64,000 bases of DNA from Streptomyces tsukubensis. Lineage in GTDB: Bacteria > Actinomycetota > Actinomycetes > Streptomycetales > Streptomycetaceae. Where the stretch lies: the NCBI RefSeq assembly GCF_009296025.1, contig NZ_CP045178.1, forward strand, positions 6,820,001 through 6,884,000. Direction: 5' to 3'. This document shows positions 10,971 through 19,899 of the stretch, in pieces. Position numbers and translations under genes: made by a program. A model generated the notes under the pieces. It had not been told where the DNA came from. It searched no databases and was given only the letters and a program-made list of their open reading frames with translations. The first letter of the stretch is position 1; the number at the start of each line of letters is the position of its first letter.

Positions 10971-11012
10971 CCGCCGGGCGGCTTTCCCGTGGGGGGTGAA
11001 GCCGCCCGGCGG
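10971..11012 (+). terminator. Strong hairpin in divergent gap
   Basis: CCGCCGGGCGGCTT (10971-10984) pairs perfectly over 14 bp with 10999-11012 around a 14-base loop. It lies upstream of two divergent genes, where a terminator is not expected. It overlaps the end of a weak 27-codon frame (10916-10999, GTG start). It may end a small RNA or leader transcript. Confidence 0.5.
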
Positions 11013-11089
11013 TACGGTCCGCAGGGGAGATTGCGCGAATTTCCCGCTGCCCCGTTTTCGGTGGCCCGGAGCGGTGGACAATAAGGGGC

Positions 11090-14000
11090 ATGAGTCATCA
11101 GGGGGACAGGCCCACCGGTCACGAGGACGACTGGTGGGGGCAGTTGTACGACGAGTCCACCCAGGACATGGGGACGGCTCAGGCCGGCGACACGCTCGAC
11201 GACCGTTTCGCCTCGGTCGCCGACGCGGTGGCGGGGCCGGACGAGGAGAAGCCCGTCGTGCTGCCCGCGCGACGGGGGGCGGCGGATCGGACCTCGGGCA
11301 CGCCTTCCGAGCCCAGCCCCGGCTCCGATCCCGGCTCCTGGTCCGGCTCCGGCCTCAGCTCCGACTTCGGCTCCGGCCCCGGCTCCGACTCCGACCCTGA
11401 CCTCGGCTTCGGCCTCAGCTCCGACCCCGACTCCGTACCGTCGGAGGGGCGTTCTTACGAGGGTGACAGCGTCCGTCCGGGCGCTGCTGACGGTGACGCA
11501 CCTTCCGGTCGCGGTCGGGCACCCTGGGAGCCGCCCGACGGTTCCACGGGCCCGTACAGCTTCCCTCCAGGGCCTTCGCCCACGGAGGCCACCCAGCAGT
11601 TCGGCCGCCGGACTCCGGGAACGGCGCCCGGCCGGCGCGAGGGGATGGACCCAGCCGAGGAACGGGGCGGTGCGGCGGAGCCCCAGGGCCGCGCCGGGCA
11701 GGAGGGCCGGGCGGACACGATGCCGCTGCGCCCCGAGGAACCGCCCCGCCGGACACCACCTGGCCCCAACGCGGCCGAACGCCTCGACTTCCCTCGGCCT
11801 GCCCCCGGCGGCGAAACCCGCTCGGGGGAGGAGGGAGAGGCAGAGCCCTCTCGTCCCGAGGCACCGGGCAGGGCGGAACCTTCGCCTCCCGAGGCACCGG
11901 GCAGGGCGGAACCCCCGGGTCCCGAGGCGCCGCGTGTCTCGGCGGCATCCGAGGCCCCGTCGGCACCCGAGGGGGAGCCTCCGCGTGCCGGTTCGGCTGA
12001 TGCGGGGGATCAGGGGGGTGCGGGAGATGCGCGAGGTGCGTGGGACGCGCGCGCCACGCGCCCCTCCGCGTCGCCTATGCCCGAGGCGTCTCCCGAGGCC
12101 CCGTCGGCCCCGTCGGCCCCGCCGGTACCTTCGGTTCCGCCTGCGCCCGGGTTCCCGCCGCGTTTTCCGCCCGCACCGCCCGGCCCGCCGGGTGCTGCCG
12201 CTCCCTCGGAGACCACGCCCGAGGTCCCCCCGGAGCCGCCCGAGCCCGGTCGTCCTCCCGGCACCCTGTTCCCGTGGGCCACGGATGCCTTTCTGCCGCC
12301 GCGCGCGGTCACGCCGCCCGAGCGTCCCGCCTCCGCGCGCGAGGAAACCGCCGCCCCGCCGCAACGGCCTACGGCACCGCCCGCGCTCCCGGACGGTTGG
12401 GCGGACAGCTGGTTCTCCCCCGAGCGGCCGTCCCGCTCCGGCGGGGGCGTTCCTGACGGGGCGGGGGCCGACCGTCCTGGGCCCGACGCTTCGGGCGGCG
12501 ATCGTGCAGGTCACGACCGGCGTGTCAGCGGTCGGTCCGACACCGCTCAGTCAGATATCACTCAGTCCGCCATCGGCCGGTCGGACACCACCCCGTCGGA
12601 CACCACCCGGTCCGATTCCGGTCGGTCCGACTCCGATGCCGAGGGGCCCGTTGACGCGTCCACCGAAGGCCCCGGCGCGAACCGGCCGGGCAACTCGGGC
12701 GTAACGGATACCTCTGGCGGGCCTGTTCTCCCCGGTGGGGCGGGCGAAGCGGATTGGATGGTCGACGCGGGTTGGTCAGGTGGCTCGGGCTGGACGAGCG
12801 GCTCGGGCTGGACGGGCGATTCGCACTGGACGAGTGTGCCCCGCCGTGCCCACGCCCCGGACAGGCCCGAAGCAGCCGACCGCGTCAGCGGCTTGCACCG
12901 GCCGGTCCGTTCGGACGAGGCCGAGGCGGACCGTCTCGGCGGGCCCGAGAAACCCGAGAAACCCGAGAAGCCCGAGAAGCCCGAAGAAGCCGAAGAAGCC
13001 GAAGAACCCGGGGGAACGGATACCGGGAGGCCCGGCGGACCGGGCACGGGCGGGCGGGACAGCGGCGCACCGGAAGTAGACAACCCGGACGTCGACGCAC
13101 CGGAGAGCGGTGTACCGGACGTTGACGCACCGGAGAGCGGCGGACCGAACACCGGCGGACCGAACACCGCAGGACCCGGCGCCCACGCCGCGAATGCCCA
13201 TGGTTCGGTCGCCACGCCCACCCCCGACCTCGAACCCACGGGCATCCGCGCATCGGCGGAGGAGCTTCCGCCGGACCCGGCCCAGGACAGGGACCCCGCC
13301 CAGGACCGTGACCGGGGCCAGGGCCGGGAGCAGAGCCAGGACCGTGACCGTGACCGGGGCCAGGGCCGGGGCCAGGGCCAGGGCAGGGACCGGGGCCAGG
13401 GCCGGGAGCAGAGCCAGGGCAGGGACCAGGGCCAGGGCCAGGGCAGGGACCAGGGCCAGGGCCGGGAGCAGGGCCAGGGCAGGGACCGGGACCAGGGCAG
13501 GGACCAGGGCCAGGGCAGAGACCACGGTCAGGGCCAGGGGCAGGGTCGGGACCAGGTAGGCAGCCGGACAGTTCCGCCACCTCCCGGCCCTTGGCCCCCC
13601 ACAGCACCCCCCGCCCCCGCGCGGGCTCCCTTCACCGGATCCGGGCAGGACACGGGATCGACCGGCGGCGGTTCCCCCCGGGACACCTCACATCCGGCCA
13701 CGGCGGATCGCCCGTCCGGGGACCGTACGCCCGGGGGAAGTGCGTCCGGGGACCGTACGCCCGGGGGAAGTGCGTCCGGGGACCGTACGCCCGAGGGAAG
13801 TGCGTCCGGAGACAGCGCGCCTCGGGGCCATACCGGCACGTACCACACCAACACCCCCAAGACCGACTCCACAGCCTCCAGGACCGAAGCTCCCGAGCCC
13901 AACGCCCCCAATATCGGAGCCCGCGAAACCGGAGCCCCCGCCCCCAACGCCCCCAGGACCACCACCCCGCACCTCCCGCCCCCACCGACCGTCCCGCCCA

Positions 14001-15553
14001 CCGTCGGTCCCCAACAACCACCGGGCCCCGCGCCGTTCGACACCGTGACGGACCTCCCGCCCCTTCCTCCCGCCCCGTCCACCGGCCCGGCAATGCACGT
14101 GCCATCCCCCGCCCCGGCCAAGCCCGAGCCGCCCACCGCCCCGGCCGAGCCCGCGCCGATCGCCGCCCACCCGGAAGTCCCCACGCGGCCACCGGAACCA
14201 CCACTCACCCATGTGGACAACCCCGCCACCGCAGATCACGGCTCCGCCACCACCGACCCCGACGGCCCCGCCACCACGGACCCGGACCCCGACAGGCCCG
14301 CCACCGCGGACCCCGAAAGCCCCGCCCTCGCGGACCCTGAAAGCCCCCCGGCCGGGCCCCGCCGGCGCCCTGCCGACCCCAGGAAGGGACCGGAGCGGCA
14401 CCACACGCCGCTCGACCGGATCGCGGTCTCCAGCGCCTGGCCCTGGCGACGGCACGAAGCCCCCCGGGCCGAGACACCGGGAGCCGACGCACCGGGGGCC
14501 GAAACATCCCGGACTGAAACATCCCGGGCCGAGACACCGCGAGCCGGAGCGCCCCGGCACATGGCGCCCGACGCGGGGGGAGCCCCCGCCGCCCACGACG
14601 GCTACGTGGGCGCGGGACCCCCGACCTACGAGGCGGAGCCCACCGCGCTGCCACCCACCGACCCGGACGACCTGGAAGGGCTCGTCGCGGACACCGTGCT
14701 CGACGGTGCGCGGTACGGCGCGAGCACCCTGCGTGCCGTCTCGGCGCGCGGTGACTCCGCGCGCTACCGGGGCGAGCCACGCCGTGACTCCCTGCTCGTC
14801 GCGCGCTTCGGCACCGGCGAGAACGCCCTCGTACTGGTCGCCATGGCGACCGGCGCGCGTGCCACGGTGGGCGCCCACCGTGCGGCTTCCGAGGCCTGCC
14901 AGTGGCTCGCGGGGGTCGTCGGCCGCAGCCATGCCCGGCTGGCCGCCGATATAAGGGCCGCGCGCAGGGGCGACCTCAAGTCGGGTCTGCACCGGCTGAC
15001 CGACCGCAGCCTGGGCAGACTGCGGGCCCGCGCGGCGGAACTGGGCGTCGAACCGGAGGAGTACACCGCGGGCCTGCGCTGCCTCCTGCTGCCCGGCGAC
15101 CCCCAGTGCCGTACCCGGGTCTTCTTCGGCGTGGGCGGAGGCGGACTGTTCAGGCTGCGGGACGGCGAGTGGCGGGACATCGAGCCGCAGGCCGGACAGA
15201 CGAAGGGGGAGCCCGTCATGAGCTACGGCGGGCTGCCCGGGTCCGCGGCCGGGGACCGGTTCACCATGGACCTCGGCATCACGACCCCGCCCAGCCCCTA
15301 CGAGCCCGCGCCCGAGCCGCCCCGCGAACCGTTCCGCTTCCGGGCCTCCATCGCCCGACCGGGTGACACCCTCGTCCTGTGCACCGACGGCTTCGCCGAG
15401 CCGGTGCGCGGGGAGCCAGAACTGCCCGCGCTGCTGACCCGGCAGTGGGCGGGGAGCCGGGCACCGGGCCTCGCGGGGTTCCTCGCGGACACCCAGGTCA
15501 GAGTGAAGGGGTACGCCGACGACAGGACGGTGGCGGCTGTCTGGGAGGCGTGA
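11090..15553 (+). CDS. PP2C-like phosphatase with giant disordered linker
   Basis: This 1487-residue protein is mostly disordered: residues about 50-1170 are Pro/Glu/Gly/Asp/Arg-rich with several tandem repeats. The last 280 residues form a PP2C-like domain (DGARYGASTLRAVSARGDSA, then DSLLVARFG and VLVAMATGARA, near the end TLVLCTDGFAEP). The usual PP2C metal aspartates are only partly matched, so catalytic activity is uncertain. The N-terminus has a short conserved-looking piece, EDDWWGQLYDES. The ATG at 11090 has GGGG too close to serve as ribosome site, while ACAAT at 11079-11083 could be a -10 box, so the mRNA may be leaderless. Neighbours do not reveal its target. Confidence 0.8.
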   Translation: MSHQGDRPTGHEDDWWGQLYDESTQDMGTAQAGDTLDDRFASVADAVAGPDEEKPVVLPARRGAADRTSGTPSEPSPGSDPGSWSGSGLSSDFGSGPGSDSDPDLGFGLSSDPDSVPSEGRSYEGDSVRPGAADGDAPSGRGRAPWEPPDGSTGPYSFPPGPSPTEATQQFGRRTPGTAPGRREGMDPAEERGGAAEPQGRAGQEGRADTMPLRPEEPPRRTPPGPNAAERLDFPRPAPGGETRSGEEGEAEPSRPEAPGRAEPSPPEAPGRAEPPGPEAPRVSAASEAPSAPEGEPPRAGSADAGDQGGAGDARGAWDARATRPSASPMPEASPEAPSAPSAPPVPSVPPAPGFPPRFPPAPPGPPGAAAPSETTPEVPPEPPEPGRPPGTLFPWATDAFLPPRAVTPPERPASAREETAAPPQRPTAPPALPDGWADSWFSPERPSRSGGGVPDGAGADRPGPDASGGDRAGHDRRVSGRSDTAQSDITQSAIGRSDTTPSDTTRSDSGRSDSDAEGPVDASTEGPGANRPGNSGVTDTSGGPVLPGGAGEADWMVDAGWSGGSGWTSGSGWTGDSHWTSVPRRAHAPDRPEAADRVSGLHRPVRSDEAEADRLGGPEKPEKPEKPEKPEEAEEAEEPGGTDTGRPGGPGTGGRDSGAPEVDNPDVDAPESGVPDVDAPESGGPNTGGPNTAGPGAHAANAHGSVATPTPDLEPTGIRASAEELPPDPAQDRDPAQDRDRGQGREQSQDRDRDRGQGRGQGQGRDRGQGREQSQGRDQGQGQGRDQGQGREQGQGRDRDQGRDQGQGRDHGQGQGQGRDQVGSRTVPPPPGPWPPTAPPAPARAPFTGSGQDTGSTGGGSPRDTSHPATADRPSGDRTPGGSASGDRTPGGSASGDRTPEGSASGDSAPRGHTGTYHTNTPKTDSTASRTEAPEPNAPNIGARETGAPAPNAPRTTTPHLPPPPTVPPTVGPQQPPGPAPFDTVTDLPPLPPAPSTGPAMHVPSPAPAKPEPPTAPAEPAPIAAHPEVPTRPPEPPLTHVDNPATADHGSATTDPDGPATTDPDPDRPATADPESPALADPESPPAGPRRRPADPRKGPERHHTPLDRIAVSSAWPWRRHEAPRAETPGADAPGAETSRTETSRAETPRAGAPRHMAPDAGGAPAAHDGYVGAGPPTYEAEPTALPPTDPDDLEGLVADTVLDGARYGASTLRAVSARGDSARYRGEPRRDSLLVARFGTGENALVLVAMATGARATVGAHRAASEACQWLAGVVGRSHARLAADIRAARRGDLKSGLHRLTDRSLGRLRARAAELGVEPEEYTAGLRCLLLPGDPQCRTRVFFGVGGGGLFRLRDGEWRDIEPQAGQTKGEPVMSYGGLPGSAAGDRFTMDLGITTPPSPYEPAPEPPREPFRFRASIARPGDTLVLCTDGFAEPVRGEPELPALLTRQWAGSRAPGLAGFLADTQVRVKGYADDRTVAAVWEA
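12945..13010 (+). repeat. Pro-Glu-Lys coding repeat in PP2C gene
   Basis: GAGAAACCC/GAGAAGCCC nine-base units encode PEK, repeated about five times, then drift into EEAEEAEE. Units stay in frame. Confidence 0.7.
13262..13560 (+). repeat. Arg/Asp/Gln/Gly tandem repeat in PP2C gene
   Basis: About 300 bases of imperfect six-base units (CAGGGC, CGGGAC, CAGGAC and similar) encode alternating GQGRDQGQGR-like residues. The stretch is highly repetitive and in frame, and probably varies in length between strains. Confidence 0.85.
13714..13803 (+). repeat. Three 30-bp repeats in PP2C gene
   Basis: Three nearly identical 30-bp units begin GTCCGGGGACCGTACGCC. Each adds ten residues (SGDRTPGGSA type) in frame. 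A fourth, decayed copy begins at 13804. Confidence 0.85.
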
Positions 15554-15629
15554 TCCGCCGGTTTGAGAGGCGCGAGCGCGGTCACTGTGACTTCATGGAC
15601 CCACGGAGCACAGAAGGGGTGCGTGAGTC

Positions 15630-17372
15630 ATGGCCAAGCAGAGCGTCGCCGAACAGTTCGTCGACACACTCGTCCGAGCCGGTGTCAAGCGGCTGTACGG
15701 AGTCGTCGGCGACAGCCTCAACCCTGTCGTCGACGCCATCCGCCGCAACCCGGCCATCGACTGGATCCATGTACGACACGAGGAGACCGCCGCGTTCGCC
15801 GCGGGCGCCGAGGCACAGATCACCGGGACACTGGCGGCCTGCGCCGGCTCCTGCGGCCCCGGCAACCTGCACCTGATCAACGGGTTGTACGACGCCCACA
15901 GGTCGATGGCGCCGGTGCTCGCGCTCGCCTCCCAGATCCCGTCGAGCGAGATCGGGCTCGGCTACTTCCAGGAGACCCACCCCGACCGGCTCTTCGTGGA
16001 GTGCAGCCACTACTGCGAGCTGATCTCCAGCGCCGAGCAGATGCCCCGGGTGCTCCAGTCGGCGATCCAGCACGCCATCGGAAGAGGCGGCGTCGGTGTC
16101 GTCTCGCTCCCCGGTGACGTCGCGGGGCACGACGCCCCGGAGAAGACCAAGGAACAGGCCATGATCACCTCGCGGCCCACCGTGCGGCCTGGCGACGAGG
16201 AGGTCGAGAAGCTGATCGAGATGATCGACAGGGCGGAGCGCGTCACACTCTTCTGCGGAGCGGGCACCGCGGGCGCCCACGCCGAGGTCATGGAGTTCGC
16301 CGAGAAGGTCAAGTCGCCGGTCGGCCACGCCCTGCGCGGCAAGGAGTGGATCCAGTACGACAACCCGTACGACGTCGGCATGAGCGGACTGCTCGGCTAC
16401 GGCGCCGCGTACGAGGCCACCAACGAGTGCGACCTGCTGATCCTCCTCGGCACCGACTTCCCGTACACGCCCTTCCTGCCCGACGACGTACAGATCGTCC
16501 AGGTCGACGTACGCCCGGAACACCTCGGCCGTCGCTCGAAGTTGGACCTGGCCGTCTGGGGCGACGCCAGGGAGACACTGCGCTGTCTGATCCCTAGGGT
16601 GAAGACCAAGACGAACCGCAAGTTCCTCGACAAGATGCTGAAGAAGCACGCGGAGGCGCTCGAAGGTGTGGTGAAGGCCTACACCCGCAAGGTGGAGAAG
16701 CACACACCGATCCATCCCGAGTACGTGGCCTCCGTACTGGACGAAGTGGCCGACGACGACGCGGTGTTCACCGTCGACACGGGGATGTGCAATGTCTGGG
16801 CGGCCCGCTACATCACCCCCAACGGACGTCGCCGCATCATCGGTTCCTTCCGCCACGGCTCGATGGCGAACGCGCTCCCGCAGGCCATCGGTGCCCAGTT
16901 CGTCGACCGGGGCCGTCAGGTCGTCTCGATGTCGGGCGACGGCGGGTTCTCCATGCTGATGGGGGACTTCCTCACACTGGTCCAGTACAACCTGCCGGTG
17001 AAGGTGGTCCTCTTCAACAACTCGGCTCTGGGCATGGTCGAGTTGGAGATGCTGGTCGCGGGACTGCCGTCGTTCGGCACCACCAACCACAACCCGGACT
17101 TCGCGGCGGTGGCCCGCGCGGCCGGCGCGTACGGGGTACGGGTCGAGAAGCCCAAGCAGCTCGAAGGGGCCCTCAAGGACGCCTTCAAACACAAGGGGCC
17201 CGCCCTCGTCGATGTGGTGACCGACCCCAACGCCCTCTCCATCCCGCCGAAGATCAGCGCGGACATGGTCACGGGGTTCGCCCTCTCCGCGAGCAAGATC
17301 GTGCTGGACGGCGGCGTCGGCAAGATGGTTCAGATGGCCCGCTCGAACCTGCGGAACGTCCCCCGGCCCTGA
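15630..17372 (+). CDS. poxB: Pyruvate dehydrogenase (quinone), PoxB type
   Basis: The 580-residue ThDP enzyme has the pyruvate-oxidase layout. Its N-terminal ThDP Pyr domain contains VVGDSLNPVVDAIRR and the catalytic Glu in HEETAAFAAGAEAQ (about 50). A central FAD-binding domain covers about 190-330. The C-terminal ThDP domain has GDGGFSMLMGDFLT (about 436) and the metal-binding FNNSALGM. PoxB decarboxylates pyruvate to acetate and CO2, passing electrons to membrane quinone. The closest alternatives are acetolactate synthase-like enzymes, but the wording of the blocks is PoxB. The ATG at 15630 begins MAKQSVAEQFVDTL. The gene stands alone and ends in a hairpin. Confidence 0.9.
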   Translation: MAKQSVAEQFVDTLVRAGVKRLYGVVGDSLNPVVDAIRRNPAIDWIHVRHEETAAFAAGAEAQITGTLAACAGSCGPGNLHLINGLYDAHRSMAPVLALASQIPSSEIGLGYFQETHPDRLFVECSHYCELISSAEQMPRVLQSAIQHAIGRGGVGVVSLPGDVAGHDAPEKTKEQAMITSRPTVRPGDEEVEKLIEMIDRAERVTLFCGAGTAGAHAEVMEFAEKVKSPVGHALRGKEWIQYDNPYDVGMSGLLGYGAAYEATNECDLLILLGTDFPYTPFLPDDVQIVQVDVRPEHLGRRSKLDLAVWGDARETLRCLIPRVKTKTNRKFLDKMLKKHAEALEGVVKAYTRKVEKHTPIHPEYVASVLDEVADDDAVFTVDTGMCNVWAARYITPNGRRRIIGSFRHGSMANALPQAIGAQFVDRGRQVVSMSGDGGFSMLMGDFLTLVQYNLPVKVVLFNNSALGMVELEMLVAGLPSFGTTNHNPDFAAVARAAGAYGVRVEKPKQLEGALKDAFKHKGPALVDVVTDPNALSIPPKISADMVTGFALSASKIVLDGGVGKMVQMARSNLRNVPRP

Positions 17373-17438
17373 CCGAACGTACCCCGGCCCTGACCACGGG
17401 AGGCGCGGTATCCGCCCCTCGCGATGGCTTCTCGGCCG

Positions 17439-17474
17439 CGCCCCCGACTCCGGCCCAAGAGCCGGGGCGGGGGC
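17439..17474 (+). terminator. Terminator after poxB
   Basis: CGCCCCCG then CCGGC on the left arm can pair with GCCGG then GGGGGCG on the right, around CCAAGA, with a small internal loop. It lies 66 bases after the stop. Confidence 0.55.
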
Positions 17475-17563
17475 GTCGCTGCGTGATGCACGGACATGAG
17501 TGCGGCTCGCGCGAATCGGGCATGCATCCCCGTGAGCTCGTTCTACCAGAAGGGGTATCTGCC

Positions 17564-18001
17564 GTGGGGGTGTTGGCGGGGGCCATGAGTGGGCAGGCAT
17601 ACGAGGACGAATTCGAGGAAGCCCCGCAGCTCAGACGTAAGTTGGTGCGCTGCGATCTGAGAGCGGTACCGGAAGTCAGACATGCCGTGCGGGAGCTTCT
17701 CGCACACTGGGGAGGGCCGGGCAGGGCGGCCACGGCGGAACTGCTCACCAGTGAGCTGGTGACCAACGCGCTGCTGCACACCGCGCACGACGCGGTGATC
17801 ACGGCGACCGTCGGACCGAAGCGAGTGCGCGTGGAGGTCAGGGACTTCGTGGGCCGGAGGCCAGGACGGCGGGGCGACCCGCCCGAGGACGGTACGCACG
17901 GGAGGGGACTCGTGCTGGTGCGGTCACTGTCGGACTCGTGGGGGGTGGAGGCCATGGGTGTCGGCAAAGTGGTGTGGTTCGAGCTGGACTGCGGCCAGTG
18001 A
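17564..18001 (+). CDS. Anti-sigma-factor type ATP-binding protein
   Basis: The 145-residue product is a stand-alone GHKL ATPase domain of the RsbW/SpoIIAB kind: the N-box ELVTNALLHT (about 67-76) and the G-box DGTHGRGLVLVRSL (about 108-121) are clear. Streptomyces encode dozens of these; they act as anti-sigma kinases or partners of PP2C/STAS switches. I start at the GTG at 17564, eight bases after AGAAGGGG; ATGs at 17486, 17522 and 17585 are alternatives. The PP2C-like gene two genes upstream could belong to the same signalling family, but nothing here proves it. Confidence 0.82.
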   Translation: MGVLAGAMSGQAYEDEFEEAPQLRRKLVRCDLRAVPEVRHAVRELLAHWGGPGRAATAELLTSELVTNALLHTAHDAVITATVGPKRVRVEVRDFVGRRPGRRGDPPEDGTHGRGLVLVRSLSDSWGVEAMGVGKVVWFELDCGQ

Positions 18002-18143
18002 TCCGGTGGTGAGCCCGTAGGGCGTCACGTGGGTCGTTCTCCGTATCGTTGCACGGGTTGGCTGACGGATGCCGACCGGTTCCGGTCCGCTGTCGGTGGT
18101 GGGCGGCAACAGCTCTGACGCCACTGTCCACGTGCCTTCGCGA

Positions 18144-18737
18144 TCACTGGCTCCGGGCGTGCAGAGCGTGCGAGAGCGCGCTCATGCTGATGTCGATGAC
18201 CGCGAGGAGCTGTTCCCGGCCCGCCCCGGTCCTGCTCATCACGGCCAGTGACTGGTTGACTGCCGTGAGGTGAGTCGCGAAGCCGTCGGCGTCGTCCTCG
18301 GCCAGCCGCGCGGTGTTCAAGGCGGTCCGCAGCCGCGCGTGCTGAGAGCCCAGAGCTTCGATCGCGCGTGCGGCGATGGCGGGGCTGAGTACCGGTGTCG
18401 CCATCGCGGTCTGGGCGATCAGGCATCCATCAGGTACGTCGGGGTCGGCGACGCGCTCCAGGGTCACCTCGAAGAACGCCTGCACCGCCCGCAGAGGTTC
18501 CCAGGACGCGCTGGAAAGCGCCTGGTCGTACCGGTCCCCGTACCGCGCGGCGTAGCGGTCCAGGCAGCGCAGGTAGAGCGCGTCCTTGCCGCCGAACGTG
18601 GAGTAGAGGGAACTGCGGTTCAACCCGGTCGACCTGGAGAGGTCGTCGAGAGACGTGTCGGCGTATCCGGCCCGCCAGAACTGGACCATCGCCGCGTCGA
18701 GCACGACGCCCACGTCGAACTGCTTCTTCCCGGCCAT
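18144..18737 (-). CDS. TetR-family repressor
   Basis: The 197-residue regulator opens with a TetR HTH (VVLDAAMVQFWRAGYADTSLDDLSRSTGLNRSSLYSTFGGKDALYLRCLDRY, about 11-63). Its C-terminal half is the TetR_C type often called AcrR/YcdC-like. It is divergent from a hydrolase with only 90 bases between them, and a 24-bp inverted repeat lies in that gap. The natural reading is that it represses the hydrolase and itself until a ligand binds; the ligand is unknown. Confidence 0.92.
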   Translation of the reverse strand: MAGKKQFDVGVVLDAAMVQFWRAGYADTSLDDLSRSTGLNRSSLYSTFGGKDALYLRCLDRYAARYGDRYDQALSSASWEPLRAVQAFFEVTLERVADPDVPDGCLIAQTAMATPVLSPAIAARAIEALGSQHARLRTALNTARLAEDDADGFATHLTAVNQSLAVMSRTGAGREQLLAVIDISMSALSHALHARSQ

Positions 18738-18786
18738 CCCGCACGCACCTCGTTCTTCGACCAGCCAGTGTGGCCCTGCCCATCCT

Positions 18787-18810
18787 ATCTTGAACTGATC
18801 GGTTCAAGAT
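18787..18810. promoter_or_regulatory. TetR operator between divergent genes
   Basis: ATCTTGAAC (18787-18795) and GTTCAAGAT (18802-18810) form perfect 9-bp arms around six bases. It lies just upstream of the hydrolase -10-like TAGGCT (18814-18819) and 50 bases from the TetR start. Confidence 0.75.
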
Positions 18811-18827
18811 GCGTTAGGCTCCAGGAC

Positions 18828-19790
18828 ATGACCGCCGACGCCATGACCCCGAACCGCTCCCACGAACAGAACCCCGTCCCCGGGTTGCCGCTGCACGACC
18901 TGGCGGGTTTCACTCACCGCTGGGTCGACGCGGCAGGAATCCGACTGCACGCCGTGGAAGGCGGCCGGCCGGGCGGTCCCACCGTCGTCCTCCTCGCCGG
19001 GTTCCCGCAGACCTGGTGGGCCTGGCGCAAGGTGATGCCCCGTCTTGGCGAGCGCTTCCACGTGATCGCGATCGACCTGCCGGGGCAGGGTCACTCCGAG
19101 CGCCCTCAAGGGGGCTACGACACCCACACCGTCGCTTCGCGTGTCCAGGCCGCGCTGACCGCGCTCGACGTGCCGAAGTACTGGCTCGTCGCCCACGACA
19201 TCGGGGCCTGGGTCGCCTTCTCGCTGGCCCTGAAGTACGAAGAGAGTCTGCGTGGTGTCGCTCTGCTCGACGCCGGTATCCCCGGAATCACCCTCCCGGA
19301 CTCCGTCCCGACCGATCCCGACCGGGCCTGGAAGACCTGGCACTTCGCCTTCCACCTGGTGCCCGAACTGCCCGAGACCCTTCTCACCGGCCGCGAACGT
19401 GACTACGTCGACTGGTTCCTGAAGGCCAAAGCACTTTCCCCGAACGCCTTCGACGACGCCGAGATCGACCGTTACGCCGCCGCCGTCGCGGCCGAGGGCG
19501 GACTCCACGCGTCTCTCGCCTACTACCGCGACGCGGCGGAATCAGCGCGTAGAAATCATGAGGCGCTCGGACGAGGGAACTTGACCGTCCCGGTCCTGGG
19601 AATTTCCAGCTCCCATGGCTCGATCCCCGACATGGCCGCCTCCATCAGCCCGTGGGTGGCGAACGCGACCGGCGTCCTCATCCCACAAGCCGGCCACTTC
19701 ATCCCCGACGAGCAGCCCGACGCGACCGCCGACGCGTTGACCGCGTTCATCGACCAGAAGCGTGCGGGGCAGCCCGCCGTCACCGGATGA
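18828..19790 (+). CDS. Alpha/beta hydrolase, epoxide-hydrolase-like
   Basis: The 320-residue enzyme resembles epoxide hydrolases and haloalkane dehalogenases. LLAGFPQTWWAWRKVMPRL replaces the usual HGxP oxyanion motif (about 48-66), VAHDIGAWVA holds a probable nucleophile Asp (about 124), and AGHFIPDEQP gives the late His. The Asp nucleophile favours epoxide hydrolase or dehalogenase over esterase. The ATG at 18828 lies nine bases after TAGGCT, so a leaderless mRNA is likely. It is divergent from, and probably repressed by, the TetR gene. Confidence 0.85.
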   Translation: MTADAMTPNRSHEQNPVPGLPLHDLAGFTHRWVDAAGIRLHAVEGGRPGGPTVVLLAGFPQTWWAWRKVMPRLGERFHVIAIDLPGQGHSERPQGGYDTHTVASRVQAALTALDVPKYWLVAHDIGAWVAFSLALKYEESLRGVALLDAGIPGITLPDSVPTDPDRAWKTWHFAFHLVPELPETLLTGRERDYVDWFLKAKALSPNAFDDAEIDRYAAAVAAEGGLHASLAYYRDAAESARRNHEALGRGNLTVPVLGISSSHGSIPDMAASISPWVANATGVLIPQAGHFIPDEQPDATADALTAFIDQKRAGQPAVTG

Positions 19791-19899
19791 TCCGGCGAAT
19801 ACGGCCCAGGCGCGTCGGGCACGGATGATCCGGCGGATACGGCCCATGCGTGCGGGTCGGGGAGACACGCCCGCCCGGCCACGTGGGCCGGGCGGGTGG

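Noticed and set aside
10916..10999. Possible 27-codon leader peptide
   Set aside because: The ribosome site is weak and codon use is not convincing. I kept only the hairpin.
10904..12514. Long minus-strand frame opposite the PP2C-like gene
   Set aside because: High G+C leaves antisense frames open. The product is Arg/Gly-rich and has no known motif, and its ribosome site is absent.
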